Below, piece after piece: positions 23,092 to 29,988 of a stretch of DNA of 37,540 nt. How positions within the stretch are numbered: the first letter of the stretch is position 1; each line of letters starts with the position of its first letter. The stretch is from CAYOSU01 sp964406735 (GTDB taxonomy: Bacteria > Bacillota > Clostridia > Christensenellales > CAMQZB01): contig CAYOSU010000013.1 of the NCBI GenBank assembly GCA_964406735.1, positions 1-37,540 on the forward strand, in the 5' to 3' direction. Below the pieces are notes generated by a model, which was not told where the DNA came from, made no database searches, and saw only the letters and a list, made by a program, of their open reading frames with translations. The translations under genes and the position numbers were made by a program.

Positions 23092-23822
23092 ACGTCCACC
23101 TCTCTCCAGATTTTTTCAAACAGCCTCGGGAATTCCTCGCTCTCACGCCGCATTAGCGGCGTTTTGTCTTTGTCGAACGCAAAAACGTGTTCTGCTTTCT
23201 TGGTCGCAGGCCGCTTGGAGAGAACGAGCATCTTGTCTGCCATAGCGATCCCCTCGGATATGTCGTGCGTAACAAGGACGGCGGCTTTTTTCTCACCCTT
23301 TATCATGGCGTAAAGGTCGTTAGAAAGCACCAGCCTCGTCTGATAATCGAGCGACGACGTCGGCTCGTCGAGTAAAAGGAGCTTAGGCTTAAGCGCAAGC
23401 GTCCTGATAAGCGCAACACGCTGTCGCATACCGCCCGAAAGCTCGGACGGATACTTGTCTTTGAACTCAAAAAGGTCGTACTTTTTCAGCAGCGACGTAA
23501 CGTAGTTCAAGTTGACCTCGTTTTTGATGCCCTGTATCTCAAGCCCGAGCACGGCGTTCTGGAAAACCGTCCGCCAGGGGAAAAGACAATCCCGTTGCAG
23601 CATGTACCCGATGGTAACGCCCTCGCCGAAAAGGATGCGACCGCCCGACGGCACGAAAAGCCCGGAGATAAGGGAGAGGACGGTAGTCTTACCGCACCCC
23701 GACGGCCCGACTATAGCGACGAATTCGTCCTCGTCAACGCAAAAGCTAAGGCGTGAAATAGCCTCCGTCTCGCCGTTTTTGGCGTGATAATTAAAGCTCA
23801 CCTCTTGAAATTCCAGCAACAT
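23088..23822 (-). CDS. ABC transporter ATP-binding protein, NitT/TauT type
   Basis: A 244-residue ATPase that energises the permease just downstream. Walker A is GPSGCGKTT (39-47), the Q-loop region YMLQRDCLFPWRTVFQNA (73 onward) is typical of the SsuB/TauB/NrtD group, the signature is LSGGMRQ (128-134), and Walker B is LLLLDEPTSSLD (148-159). The switch histidine is in VTHD. I start at 23822, which has GAGG upstream and gives the family N-terminus MLLEFQEVSFNY; the longer open frame to 23921 has no support. No clear promoter was found before it. Confidence 0.93.
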   Translation of the reverse strand: MLLEFQEVSFNYHAKNGETEAISRLSFCVDEDEFVAIVGPSGCGKTTVLSLISGLFVPSGGRILFGEGVTIGYMLQRDCLFPWRTVFQNAVLGLEIQGIKNEVNLNYVTSLLKKYDLFEFKDKYPSELSGGMRQRVALIRTLALKPKLLLLDEPTSSLDYQTRLVLSNDLYAMIKGEKKAAVLVTHDISEGIAMADKMLVLSKRPATKKAEHVFAFDKDKTPLMRRESEEFPRLFEKIWREVDV

Positions 23823-24241
23823 TTTCCTCACCTCATTCGTTATAGTCCATTGTATTAAAAACCCTCTCCCAATGTGCCGCCAACGAAAAATAAAGATGGA
23901 TCCATTTATCATTTTGCTCAAAGATATTTCCTATATTAAAGTAAAATGATCATACCAAAAGCATCTCTCTGCCCCGAAAAAATATTGCCGAAACTATCCG
24001 TTCAGGGAAATTCCCAATATATCACAAAAAAAAGATCCACTTTTATTAGTTTTCTTATCAACAAAATTCCCACCGCCAACGAACAATAAAGTACAAATAC
24101 GCCGCCGTATTTACCCTTATGTAAAAGATTTTCAGATATTTCCCAAAACGCCCTGCACCGCCGATAACCAAAACACCACTAAACTTTGCTTTACCATCAC
24201 CGCAATTACTATCTCAAACTCGGATAGACCTGTCTAAATAT

Positions 24242-24282
24242 AGCTACTATTAATTATAATAATTATTCTGCCCTCAAACTCC
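24242..24282 (+). repeat. AT-rich repeat module, copy 2
   Basis: AGCTACTATTAATTATAATA, then ATTATTCTG and CCCTCAAACTCCG; a diverged copy of the module at 10699. Confidence 0.6.
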
Positions 24283-24297
24283 GTTTTAGCAGCATCA

Positions 24298-24337
24298 AGC
24301 TACTCTTAATTATAATAACTACTCCATCAAACTTCGA
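24298..24337 (+). repeat. AT-rich repeat module, copy 3
   Basis: AGCTACTCTTAATTATAATA, then ACTACTCCATCAAACTTCG; the first 25 bases or so are identical to the copy at 10699. Confidence 0.7.
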
Positions 24338-24520
24338 TAGAAACGCTTTGCCTGTTCGCTGCCCGCCGTATCTAAAGCAACGTCGAACTTTTGCGTTAAA
24401 AACGCAAAAGCGCAAGGCAGTGCTATTTCGGAATCTCGAGCAGCGCTACCAACCCCTTGCCTTAACCTATAAAAAACCTAGGGCGGGGGTTTGCCATCGT
24501 CGCAGTCTAATAACGAGCAA

Positions 24521-24582
24521 ACCATATGAAAGGCTCCTTTGTGTAAAGGGAACTGTCGTCGAAGTGTACTTCGGGATTGTTC
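24521..24582 (+). repeat. Type 1 palindromic repeat, copy F
   Basis: The ACCATATGAAAGGCTCC core and AAAGGGAACTGTC, then CGAAGTGTACTTCG and GGGATTGTTC. The first hairpin arm has a G to A change. Confidence 0.8.
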
Positions 24583-24696
24583 TAAATAATAACTTCATCC
24601 ACCACTATTTACTCTTCACATGTGGCGACAGCCGCCCATACCTCAAACAAAGAGCGTTTGAAAGTGTCCCCTAAAAAGCAAACGCACCCAAAAAAC

Positions 24697-24728
24697 AAAA
24701 AAGGCGTAGGAACTTTTGTTCCTACGCC
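24697..24728 (-). terminator. Intrinsic terminator of the DUF1538-PII operon
   Basis: GGCGTAGGAAC (24703-24713) and GTTCCTACGCC (24718-24728) form an 11-base perfect stem with a 4-base loop. On the minus strand six T follow. It is 16 bases past the stop codon of the second PII-like gene. Confidence 0.93.
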
Positions 24729-24744
24729 AAACGTAGCTAAAAAA

Positions 24745-25056
24745 CTATTCGCTAAGTCCTGCGACGTTGCTGACGGGTAGCGTGAAAGCGATGCCCTGAC
24801 CGGGCGAATTAAGACCGACCTTCTGATAGACGGCGTGGAGGATATCGTCACGAATATCGCTCGTTGCGATGATAATAACGATCTCCTTTTCGGGCTGGAT
24901 AGAGATGCCGAACAGCTTTTCGGCCTCTGCGCTTGCCGTACCCCTGCCGTGGATGACCGTACCGCCTCTTGCGCCTGCCGTTCTTGCCGCTTCCATAACG
25001 TCCTCGGAAAAGCCCGAGTTAACTATACACAAAATTGCCTCGTATTTATTTTCCAT
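24745..25056 (-). CDS. PII-like (P-II family) signalling protein, second copy
   Basis: A 103-residue protein with the small ferredoxin-like alpha/beta fold expected of PII signal proteins. The pieces ARTAGARGGTVIHGRGT (about 24-40, matching the loop before and around the T-loop), EKEIVIIIATSD (56-67) and GQGIAFTLPVSNVAGL (about 85-100) match the PII pattern in order. It lacks the classical long T-loop with a modifiable tyrosine. PII proteins normally sense ATP/ADP and a metabolite and bind a membrane transporter. Here it is the last gene of an operon with another PII-like gene and a DUF1538 membrane protein. Its start has AAGGAG. Confidence 0.85.
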   Translation of the reverse strand: MENKYEAILCIVNSGFSEDVMEAARTAGARGGTVIHGRGTASAEAEKLFGISIQPEKEIVIIIATSDIRDDILHAVYQKVGLNSPGQGIAFTLPVSNVAGLSE

Positions 25057-25071
25057 AATGATACTCCTTGA

Positions 25072-25494
25072 TTACTTGTTGTTGGAGAGGAAGCGATAAA
25101 GCGCCACTCCGATAGTGCTTGTCATAGGGACTGTAAAGGCAATGCCCTTTCCGCCTCTGACGGTGTTGAACTTATTGTCGAGCGTATACATAAGGTCTGC
25201 TTCCTTGTCCTGACGGATAACGGAAAGCAACACGGTCTTAGTGTCGTCGGTGATGTTGAGCAAGCTCTTAACGGACTCCTGCGCCGTACCGAACGCCGAA
25301 ACGCCCAACGAAACGTTGCTTTCGAACGATTCGATGATGTCGTTATAAAACTCCGCCTTGTTACGGCTGACGATGGTAACGAGAAGAAGGAGCTTTTGCG
25401 GAGCGACCGTCGTTTTAGCGTTTTCCGCGCGCTTAGTCTCGATCTTCTTAGCGATCTTAGCTGACGGCTTAGTCAATTTTCTTTTTTCTGCCAT
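25072..25494 (-). CDS. PII-like protein with Lys-rich N-terminal extension
   Basis: A 140-residue protein. Residues 1-33 are a basic, disordered-looking extension (KRKLTKPSAKIAKKIETKRAE). The remaining part has a PII-like layout: KLLLLVTIVSRNKAEFYNDI (34 onward), VSLGVSAFGTAQESVKSLL, DTKTVLLSVIRQDKE, and GGKGIAFTVPMTSTIG near 115-130. The last motif matches GQGIAFTLPVSN of its neighbour, so the two are paralogues. The RGGTVIH segment of the neighbour is replaced by LGVSAFGT, so ligand or partner specificity probably differs. It sits 10 bases after the DUF1538 gene with AAGGAGGG upstream. The basic extension could contact membrane or nucleic acid; this is a guess. Confidence 0.8.
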   Translation of the reverse strand: MAEKRKLTKPSAKIAKKIETKRAENAKTTVAPQKLLLLVTIVSRNKAEFYNDIIESFESNVSLGVSAFGTAQESVKSLLNITDDTKTVLLSVIRQDKEADLMYTLDNKFNTVRGGKGIAFTVPMTSTIGVALYRFLSNNK

Positions 25495-25504
25495 AACGCC
25501 CTCC

Positions 25505-27031
25505 TTACATAAAGTTTATGATCTGCTCGTCGTCGGAGGAGAGTATCCTCTGCATTGCGATAGCGTCGGAGACCTTCTTTCTCATAATAGCCTCAAAGCC
25601 GAGCGTCTGAATAGCGATAAGCGGCGTCATAGCGACCATCGCGACGATACCGAAAGCGTCCGCTAAGACCTTGCTTTCGCCCTGCAGGACGACGCAAACG
25701 CCGATAGCGAACGGAAGAATAAAGCTCGACGTCAACGGACCGCTTGCAACTCCACCGGAGTCGAAAGCGATACCGGTATAAAGCGAGGGCACGAAGAACG
25801 AAAGTCCGAGCGATATGATGTAACCGGGGATAAGGTAATACAAAATGCTGAAATCGTAGATTATCCTTATCATCGAAAGCAGCAATGAAATGCCTACACC
25901 GATCGAAAGAGCGATCATCATAGAACGCTTTTTAACGAGTCCGTCGGTGATGTCCTCGACCTGCTTGTTGAGTACCTGGACTGCAGGCTCTGCCATAACG
26001 ACGACCATACCGAGGATAAAGCCTATAATCGCAACTGCGACGGGGCTTGAAGAAGCAAGCTCCGTTCCGAGCTTATAGCCTATCGGCATAAAGCCGACGG
26101 AAACGGCGGTTAAGAAGATAACGAGTCCGAAGAACGTAATAACAACGCCGACGCCTATTTTATAAAGCTTGGTTTTGGGAAGCTTCAAGAAGATAGCCTG
26201 AAGTATCGCAAAGAACAGCACGATAAGCCCAAGTGCGATGCCTACCTCCTTCATAACGGAAAGTAGCGTTGCAAAAAAGCTTGCAAAGAAGCCGTCTGCG
26301 ATAGCGTAGCTCGGGATAGTATAATCGAGTGCGCCCTGCATTGGGAGCGCAAGTATAAGAACTGCGAGGATAGGACCTACCGAGCAAAGAGCGATAAGAC
26401 CGAACGAGTTTTCCTTAGAGTGCTTTCCGCCGATTGTGTTTGCGATACCGATGCCGAGCGCCATGATGAACGGTACGGTGATAGGACCTGTCGTGACGCC
26501 GCCCGAGTCGAAAGCTACTGCAAGGAAGCTGTCGTTGCCGTTCTCGATGAGTATCGCCGCAAAAGCGAAGAGACACATATAAAAGAACGACAGCATAGAG
26601 AAAAGCGGCTTTTGCATAACGATTTTCAGCACTGCGATAAGCAGAAACAGACCTACGCCCGTTGCGACGAAGATAACGAGCTTCGTCGGGTCTATCTTAG
26701 ACGCCACTTGGTTTGCAAGGACGGTAAGATCGGGCTCGGCCACCGTAATGCAAAATCCCATAACAAAGCAAATGATAAGCAATAGCCACGGACTTTTAGA
26801 CTTAGTAAGACCTGCGCCTATGTAATCGCCCATAGGCATCATCGCAAGGTCAGAGCCGAGCGAGAAGAGAGCGATACCGAGAACGAGAAGCACCGTCGAG
26901 AAGACGAACACTAAAAGCTCTCGTTGCGTCAGGCTAACGAGGGGAGTAAAGCTCAGAATGAGCACGATAAGAAAGACCGGCGATACGGAAATTACCGCCT
27001 CTTTCAGTTTCATGACAAGTGTTTTGCCCAA
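25505..27031 (-). CDS. DUF1538 membrane protein, internally duplicated, UUG start
   Basis: A 508-residue integral membrane protein made of two homologous halves. Half one has MPMGDYIGAGL (65-75), VAEPDLTVLANQV (97-109) and AFDSGGVTTGP (173-183). Half two has MPIGYKLGTEL (315-325), MAEPAVQVLNKQV (346-358) and AFDSGGVASGP (422-432). About 12 membrane helices are apparent. Such an inverted or tandem duplication with conserved AEP and DSGG motifs in the membrane is typical of secondary transporters, but DUF1538 has no established substrate to my knowledge. The start is TTG at 27031: AAAGGAGG is seven bases upstream, while the ATG six codons later has no site. It leads an operon with two PII-like genes. 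Confidence 0.88.
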   Translation of the reverse strand: MGKTLVMKLKEAVISVSPVFLIVLILSFTPLVSLTQRELLVFVFSTVLLVLGIALFSLGSDLAMMPMGDYIGAGLTKSKSPWLLLIICFVMGFCITVAEPDLTVLANQVASKIDPTKLVIFVATGVGLFLLIAVLKIVMQKPLFSMLSFFYMCLFAFAAILIENGNDSFLAVAFDSGGVTTGPITVPFIMALGIGIANTIGGKHSKENSFGLIALCSVGPILAVLILALPMQGALDYTIPSYAIADGFFASFFATLLSVMKEVGIALGLIVLFFAILQAIFLKLPKTKLYKIGVGVVITFFGLVIFLTAVSVGFMPIGYKLGTELASSSPVAVAIIGFILGMVVVMAEPAVQVLNKQVEDITDGLVKKRSMMIALSIGVGISLLLSMIRIIYDFSILYYLIPGYIISLGLSFFVPSLYTGIAFDSGGVASGPLTSSFILPFAIGVCVVLQGESKVLADAFGIVAMVAMTPLIAIQTLGFEAIMRKKVSDAIAMQRILSSDDEQIINFM

Positions 27032-27082
27032 ATTATTACCTCCTTTCTACCGATATTCCCTAAAAAAATACCTTTCGATTTC

Positions 27083-27112
27083 AAAAAAAGCCTTTGCAAG
27101 AAGTGCAAAAGC
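27083..27112 (-). terminator. Leader terminator between SRP RNA gene and DUF1538 gene
   Basis: On the minus strand GCTTTTGCA (27104-27112) pairs with TGCAAAGGC (27090-27098, one G-T pair), loop CTTCT, followed by seven T (27083-27089). Only about 50 bases separate it from the DUF1538 start, and no clear promoter fits between. It may be an attenuator. Confidence 0.75.
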
Positions 27113-27230
27113 CGTGTCGAAATAGTTTTATCGTTGTCGAACTTCGGCAGCAATAAATGCAATTCAAGTAGTAGAGGTGAGTTCCTCCGATATAGAAAAC
27201 AAAGCGTTTGCCTTGTAAAAAGCTAAAAAA

Positions 27231-27492
27231 GCGCAACCCCGCTCGACAACGTCCCACCAAAGCGGTGCACTCGTCGGTAACTCCTACAAAGCCACCTTAT
27301 GGCACACGCCGCTATCCGTTTAGTGCTGCTACATTCCTGTCCTGACACGGTTCACGGCACGACGTTGCATAAGACCTTGAAATCAACGTCCCGTGCGAAT
27401 GTCGGCCTTCAATAGAACGAGCCTCACGGGGTATTCAACCTTGCTATAGCGGATTGCAAGTTCAGGGCACCGCTAACTCCCCGTTTAGCGCC
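27231..27492 (-). ncRNA. ffs: Signal recognition particle RNA, long Gram-positive type
   Basis: A roughly 262-base RNA on the minus strand. The Alu domain opens with GGGGAGTTAGCGGTGCCCTG and CAATCCGCTATAGC, close to Bacillus subtilis scRNA. The S domain carries AACCGTGTCAGG, a GGAA tetraloop in ACAGGAATGT, and AGCAGCACTAA. The 5' and 3' ends (GGCGC and GCGC) can pair, and a T run follows at 27225-27230. The RNA scaffolds Ffh in co-translational membrane targeting. The 5' end agrees with the promoter at 27498-27526. Confidence 0.93.
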
Positions 27493-27497
27493 ATTAT

Positions 27498-27526
27498 ATT
27501 ATATACTTTCTCAAAAGAAAAGTAAA
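27498..27526 (-). promoter_or_regulatory. Promoter of the SRP RNA gene
   Basis: On the minus strand TTTACT (27521-27526), 17-base spacer, TATAAT (27498-27503). The predicted start at 27491-27492 is the first G of the RNA. Confidence 0.75.
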
Positions 27527-27586
27527 GAAAATATACGCTTTCAGAAAAGAAAAATGAACTTAGAAAAGTATATTTTCATATTTTGT

Positions 27587-27615
27587 TTGATTAACCGTAC
27601 TGACTGTGGTATACT
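27587..27615 (+). promoter_or_regulatory. Promoter of the acyltransferase
   Basis: TTGATT (27587-27592), 17-base spacer, TATACT (27610-27615). It is divergent from the SRP RNA promoter, about 60 bases away. Confidence 0.65.
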
Positions 27616-27707
27616 ATTATTCACAGGCTGTCAAAATGTAGGCAACAGCCGTTAATGCGTCAAAATTTCGAACGAAAACAAGAAAAAACCTCGGGTGGAA
27701 AAAATAT

Positions 27708-28949
27708 ATGGAAAAAGAGAAAACGACAAATAACGCAAAAAAGCGACACACAAAGCTAAGGCACAAGGTGGTATACACTCTTTTCAAGCCGCTTTTTGCA
27801 TTATATTTCAAATTACGGTATAATTATTCATGCGAAAAATTCAAGGGCAGCGAGGACGGCATGCTCGTGCTTTCAAACCACGCAACGACGATGGACCCCT
27901 TTTTCGTAGCGATCTCGTTCAAAAAGCCGCTCTTTTTCGTAGCGAGCGACCAGCTTTTCAACTTGGGCTTTGCATCGAGACTTATCGAGTTTCTCGTCGC
28001 TCCCATACCGAAGACCAAGGGCGTTTCGGACATAAAGTCCGTCAGGGACATAAAAGCCTACCTTGACGAGGGGGCGAACGTCTCCCTTTTCCCGGAGGGC
28101 AACAGGACGTTTATCGGAAAGACCGTAACTATCCCTGAGCAGATTGGCAAGCTCATCAAGCTTCTCAAAAAGACCGTCGTCCTGTATAACCTGAAAGGGG
28201 GCTACCTTTCAAAGCCGAGATGGGCGGTAAAGCCAAGGCGAGGCGTCATGAGAGGAGAGATAGTCAAGGTCTTGAAGTACGACGACTACAAGGATATGAC
28301 CCCGACGGAGATCTACGAGCTTGTCAAAGAGGGACTTTCTGTAAACGCATTTGATGAGCAGGAAAAGAATAATATCGGCTACAAGGGAAACAGGCGTGCG
28401 GAGTATATAGAAAACGTTCTCTATCTTTGCCCCAAGTGCAAAAAGCTGCATACGTTGAAGTCAAAGGGCAACGATTTCGAGTGCGAAAGCTGCGGCTTAA
28501 AGGTTCACTACACAGAGCTTGGCTATTTGGAATCTCAAGACGAAGAAATGCCTTTCAGAACAGTTCTTGAATGGCACGATTGGCAGAATAAATATATAGA
28601 AGAAAGCGGCATGTACGGAGAAATGCTTGAAAAGCCCTTCAAGCCCTTTGAGATGACTCTTTATAAGGACGAGCGTGCAAAACGCCGTATAAAGATATGC
28701 GACGGTGTATTCAAGATGTACTCCGATAGGGTAGTCATAGAGAAAAAAGGCGGCGGCGAAATAGAGCTTTTGCTTGAAAACATCGTCGGAATGACGCCGC
28801 AAACGATGGGCAAGATGCAGATGTATACGAAAGAGGGCGATTTCGTCATAACTATGGCAAAGAACGTTTCCGCCCTTTCGTACGTTACCCTTTACTATAT
28901 GAATAAAAATAAAGCCGAGGGTAAGTCCAATGAATATCTGGGACAATAG
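27708..28949 (+). CDS. PlsC-type acyltransferase with C-terminal zinc ribbon
   Basis: A 413-residue protein. Residues 25-200 are a lysophospholipid (1-acylglycerol-3-phosphate) acyltransferase domain with the catalytic motif NHATTMD (57-63) and the glycerophosphate motif FPEGNRT (128-134). Known enzymes of this type are PlsC proteins of about 200-250 residues. Here the chain continues: CPKC (241-244) and CESC (259-262) form a four-cysteine zinc ribbon, followed by about 150 residues with beta-rich character (KRRIKICDGVFKMYSDRVVIEKKGG). The start has only a weak GGTGG upstream. It stands alone with its own promoter. Membrane lipid synthesis or remodelling is likely; the tail may regulate it or bring in a partner. 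Confidence 0.85.
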   Translation: MEKEKTTNNAKKRHTKLRHKVVYTLFKPLFALYFKLRYNYSCEKFKGSEDGMLVLSNHATTMDPFFVAISFKKPLFFVASDQLFNLGFASRLIEFLVAPIPKTKGVSDIKSVRDIKAYLDEGANVSLFPEGNRTFIGKTVTIPEQIGKLIKLLKKTVVLYNLKGGYLSKPRWAVKPRRGVMRGEIVKVLKYDDYKDMTPTEIYELVKEGLSVNAFDEQEKNNIGYKGNRRAEYIENVLYLCPKCKKLHTLKSKGNDFECESCGLKVHYTELGYLESQDEEMPFRTVLEWHDWQNKYIEESGMYGEMLEKPFKPFEMTLYKDERAKRRIKICDGVFKMYSDRVVIEKKGGGEIELLLENIVGMTPQTMGKMQMYTKEGDFVITMAKNVSALSYVTLYYMNKNKAEGKSNEYLGQ

Positions 28950-29025
28950 CGATATATAATTGCCGTTTTCCCCAAAAAAACTTGTAAAAAATTTGTAATA
29001 AAGAAAAATAAATTTCCTTGCCGTA

Positions 29026-29054
29026 TTGACAATGCCTTGATTTCACCTTATACT
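29026..29054 (+). promoter_or_regulatory. Promoter of the DUF308-type gene
   Basis: TTGACA (29026-29031), 17-base spacer, TATACT (29049-29054), 33 bases before the ATG. Confidence 0.85.
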
Positions 29055-29086
29055 TTTTAATATAGGGAAAGAAAGAAGAGGAAATT

Positions 29087-29656
29087 ATGGAAGATACGGC
29101 AAGAAAAAAGGAAAGGATCGCCGAAGCGCTCGCACTTTTAGTTGCAGGAGTATGCGTAATAGTCGGCGCTCTTTTAATAATATTCCACCACGCAGATCAT
29201 TACTATGTGATGCTGGGCTTAGGAATGCTCTTTATCATGTTCGGAATAATGCACGTAACGGGCTATTTTCTGCACGAGTCGTCGAGGGCGCACAATAGGT
29301 TTGATTTTTCAATGGGGCTTTTCAATATAATTATCGGAAGCCTTTTGTTTTTTGTGTCCCACAAATTTGCCGAGCATTTCTCGATAGTGATAGCGTTGAT
29401 GCTGATGTTCAAGGCGGTAACGTGGCTTCAGACGACTGTCGAGATGAAAGAGGAGGACGGCAAACGCTTTCACATAGAGACCGTGTATGCGATAATACTC
29501 TTCGTCGTCGGCTTGGGCTTTGCGATATATGACTTCGAGGCTGCGCACCATAGCACGGTATATCACGGCGTTGCGCTGATAATAGAGGGCGTCGTCGAGG
29601 CGTTCTCTGTAATAGAGAAAAGGCTTGCCGCAAAAAGGAGAGAGGAGCGCAAATAA
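29087..29656 (+). CDS. DUF308/HdeD-like membrane protein
   Basis: A 189-residue membrane protein with about six hydrophobic helices arranged as repeated pairs (ALALLVAGVCVIVGALLII, YYVMLGLGMLFIMFGIM, FSMGLFNIIIGSLLFFVS, FSIVIALMLMFKAVTWL, VYAIILFVVGLGFAIY, VALIIEGVVEAFSVI). The repeating GLxxIxxGxxLF pattern is that of DUF308/HdeD proteins. The C-terminus is a basic tail (EKRLAAKRREERK). The function of this group is poorly defined; HdeD of E. coli is linked to acid resistance, but that should not be transferred here. The start has GAGG, and it is transcribed from its own strong promoter. Confidence 0.8.
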   Translation: MEDTARKKERIAEALALLVAGVCVIVGALLIIFHHADHYYVMLGLGMLFIMFGIMHVTGYFLHESSRAHNRFDFSMGLFNIIIGSLLFFVSHKFAEHFSIVIALMLMFKAVTWLQTTVEMKEEDGKRFHIETVYAIILFVVGLGFAIYDFEAAHHSTVYHGVALIIEGVVEAFSVIEKRLAAKRREERK

Positions 29657-29693
29657 AAAAACGTCGGGTAGACAAAAAATATCCCAAATAGGG

Positions 29694-29722
29694 TTGACAA
29701 CGGCATATTTTTGGAATACAAT
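29694..29722 (+). promoter_or_regulatory. Promoter of the magnesium riboswitch-mgtE unit
   Basis: TTGACA (29694-29699), 17-base spacer, TACAAT (29717-29722). The start point would be near 29729. Confidence 0.85.
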
Positions 29723-29728
29723 GAAATA

Positions 29729-29910
29729 GGCTGAAAGGTCAGAACAGCTTAATATAATCCGGTAGGTAAGGTTACCATAGGGATACGGGTTGCTGCCGCA
29801 AAGACAAGGAGACTTGCATTTGTTGGTCAGCAGGGGAGGTCGAAAAACAAGGCTTTCCTTAATGCAATTTCATCGCCCTACGATACTAAAGCCAGTACGG
29901 TCGCAAAACG
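29729..29910 (+). promoter_or_regulatory. Magnesium riboswitch (M-box, ykoK leader)
   Basis: The conserved order of the M-box is visible: GTAGGTAAGGTTACCATAGG (29762-29781), GGATACGGGT (29781-29790), TGCTGCCGC (29791-29799), AAGACAAGGAGAC, GGTCAGCAGGGG (29825-29836), CGCCCTACGATACTAAAGCC (29874-29893). It matches the mgtE/ykoK leaders of Firmicutes. A terminator and mgtE follow. In the known mechanism high magnesium folds the aptamer and allows the terminator to form. Confidence 0.93.
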
Positions 29911-29917
29911 CCTTTAT

Positions 29918-29951
29918 CCTGTCGGTATAATATTTTGCCGACAGTTTTTTT
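29918..29951 (+). terminator. M-box terminator
   Basis: CTGTCGG (29919-29925) pairs with CCGACAG (29938-29944), followed by seven T. It lies between the aptamer and the mgtE ribosome binding site. Confidence 0.9.
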
Positions 29952-29988
29952 ATTTCAAAGGACAGCAATACGGAAAGGAGGGTCTTCT

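Larger units (their letters stand above)
23823..24520. other. Gene-free AT-rich spacer with repeat modules
   Basis: About 700 bases without a credible gene. From about 24185 it is made of degenerate repeat modules: CTTTGCTTTACCATCACCGC, CTCAAACTCGGATAG, two AT-rich modules and GGGCGGGGGTTTGCC with CAGTCTAATAACGAG, the last also found before type 1 copy B. I see no riboswitch upstream of the ABC genes. On the minus strand TTGGTA and TATAGG with a 17-base gap near 23936-23964 are only a weak promoter candidate. Confidence 0.6.

Noticed and set aside
23823..24000. TPP or other riboswitch before the ABC importer
   Set aside because: I looked on the minus strand for the conserved TPP and SAM core motifs and found none.
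24348..24674. 108-residue open frame on the plus strand
   Set aside because: It runs through repeat modules and type 1 copy F, has no ribosome binding site and reads as low-quality sequence.
27231..27492. tmRNA or RNase P RNA as identity of the structured RNA
   Set aside because: The AACCGTGTCAGG/GGAA/AGCAGC helix and the GGGGAGTTAGCGGTGCCCTG Alu part are specific to SRP RNA.
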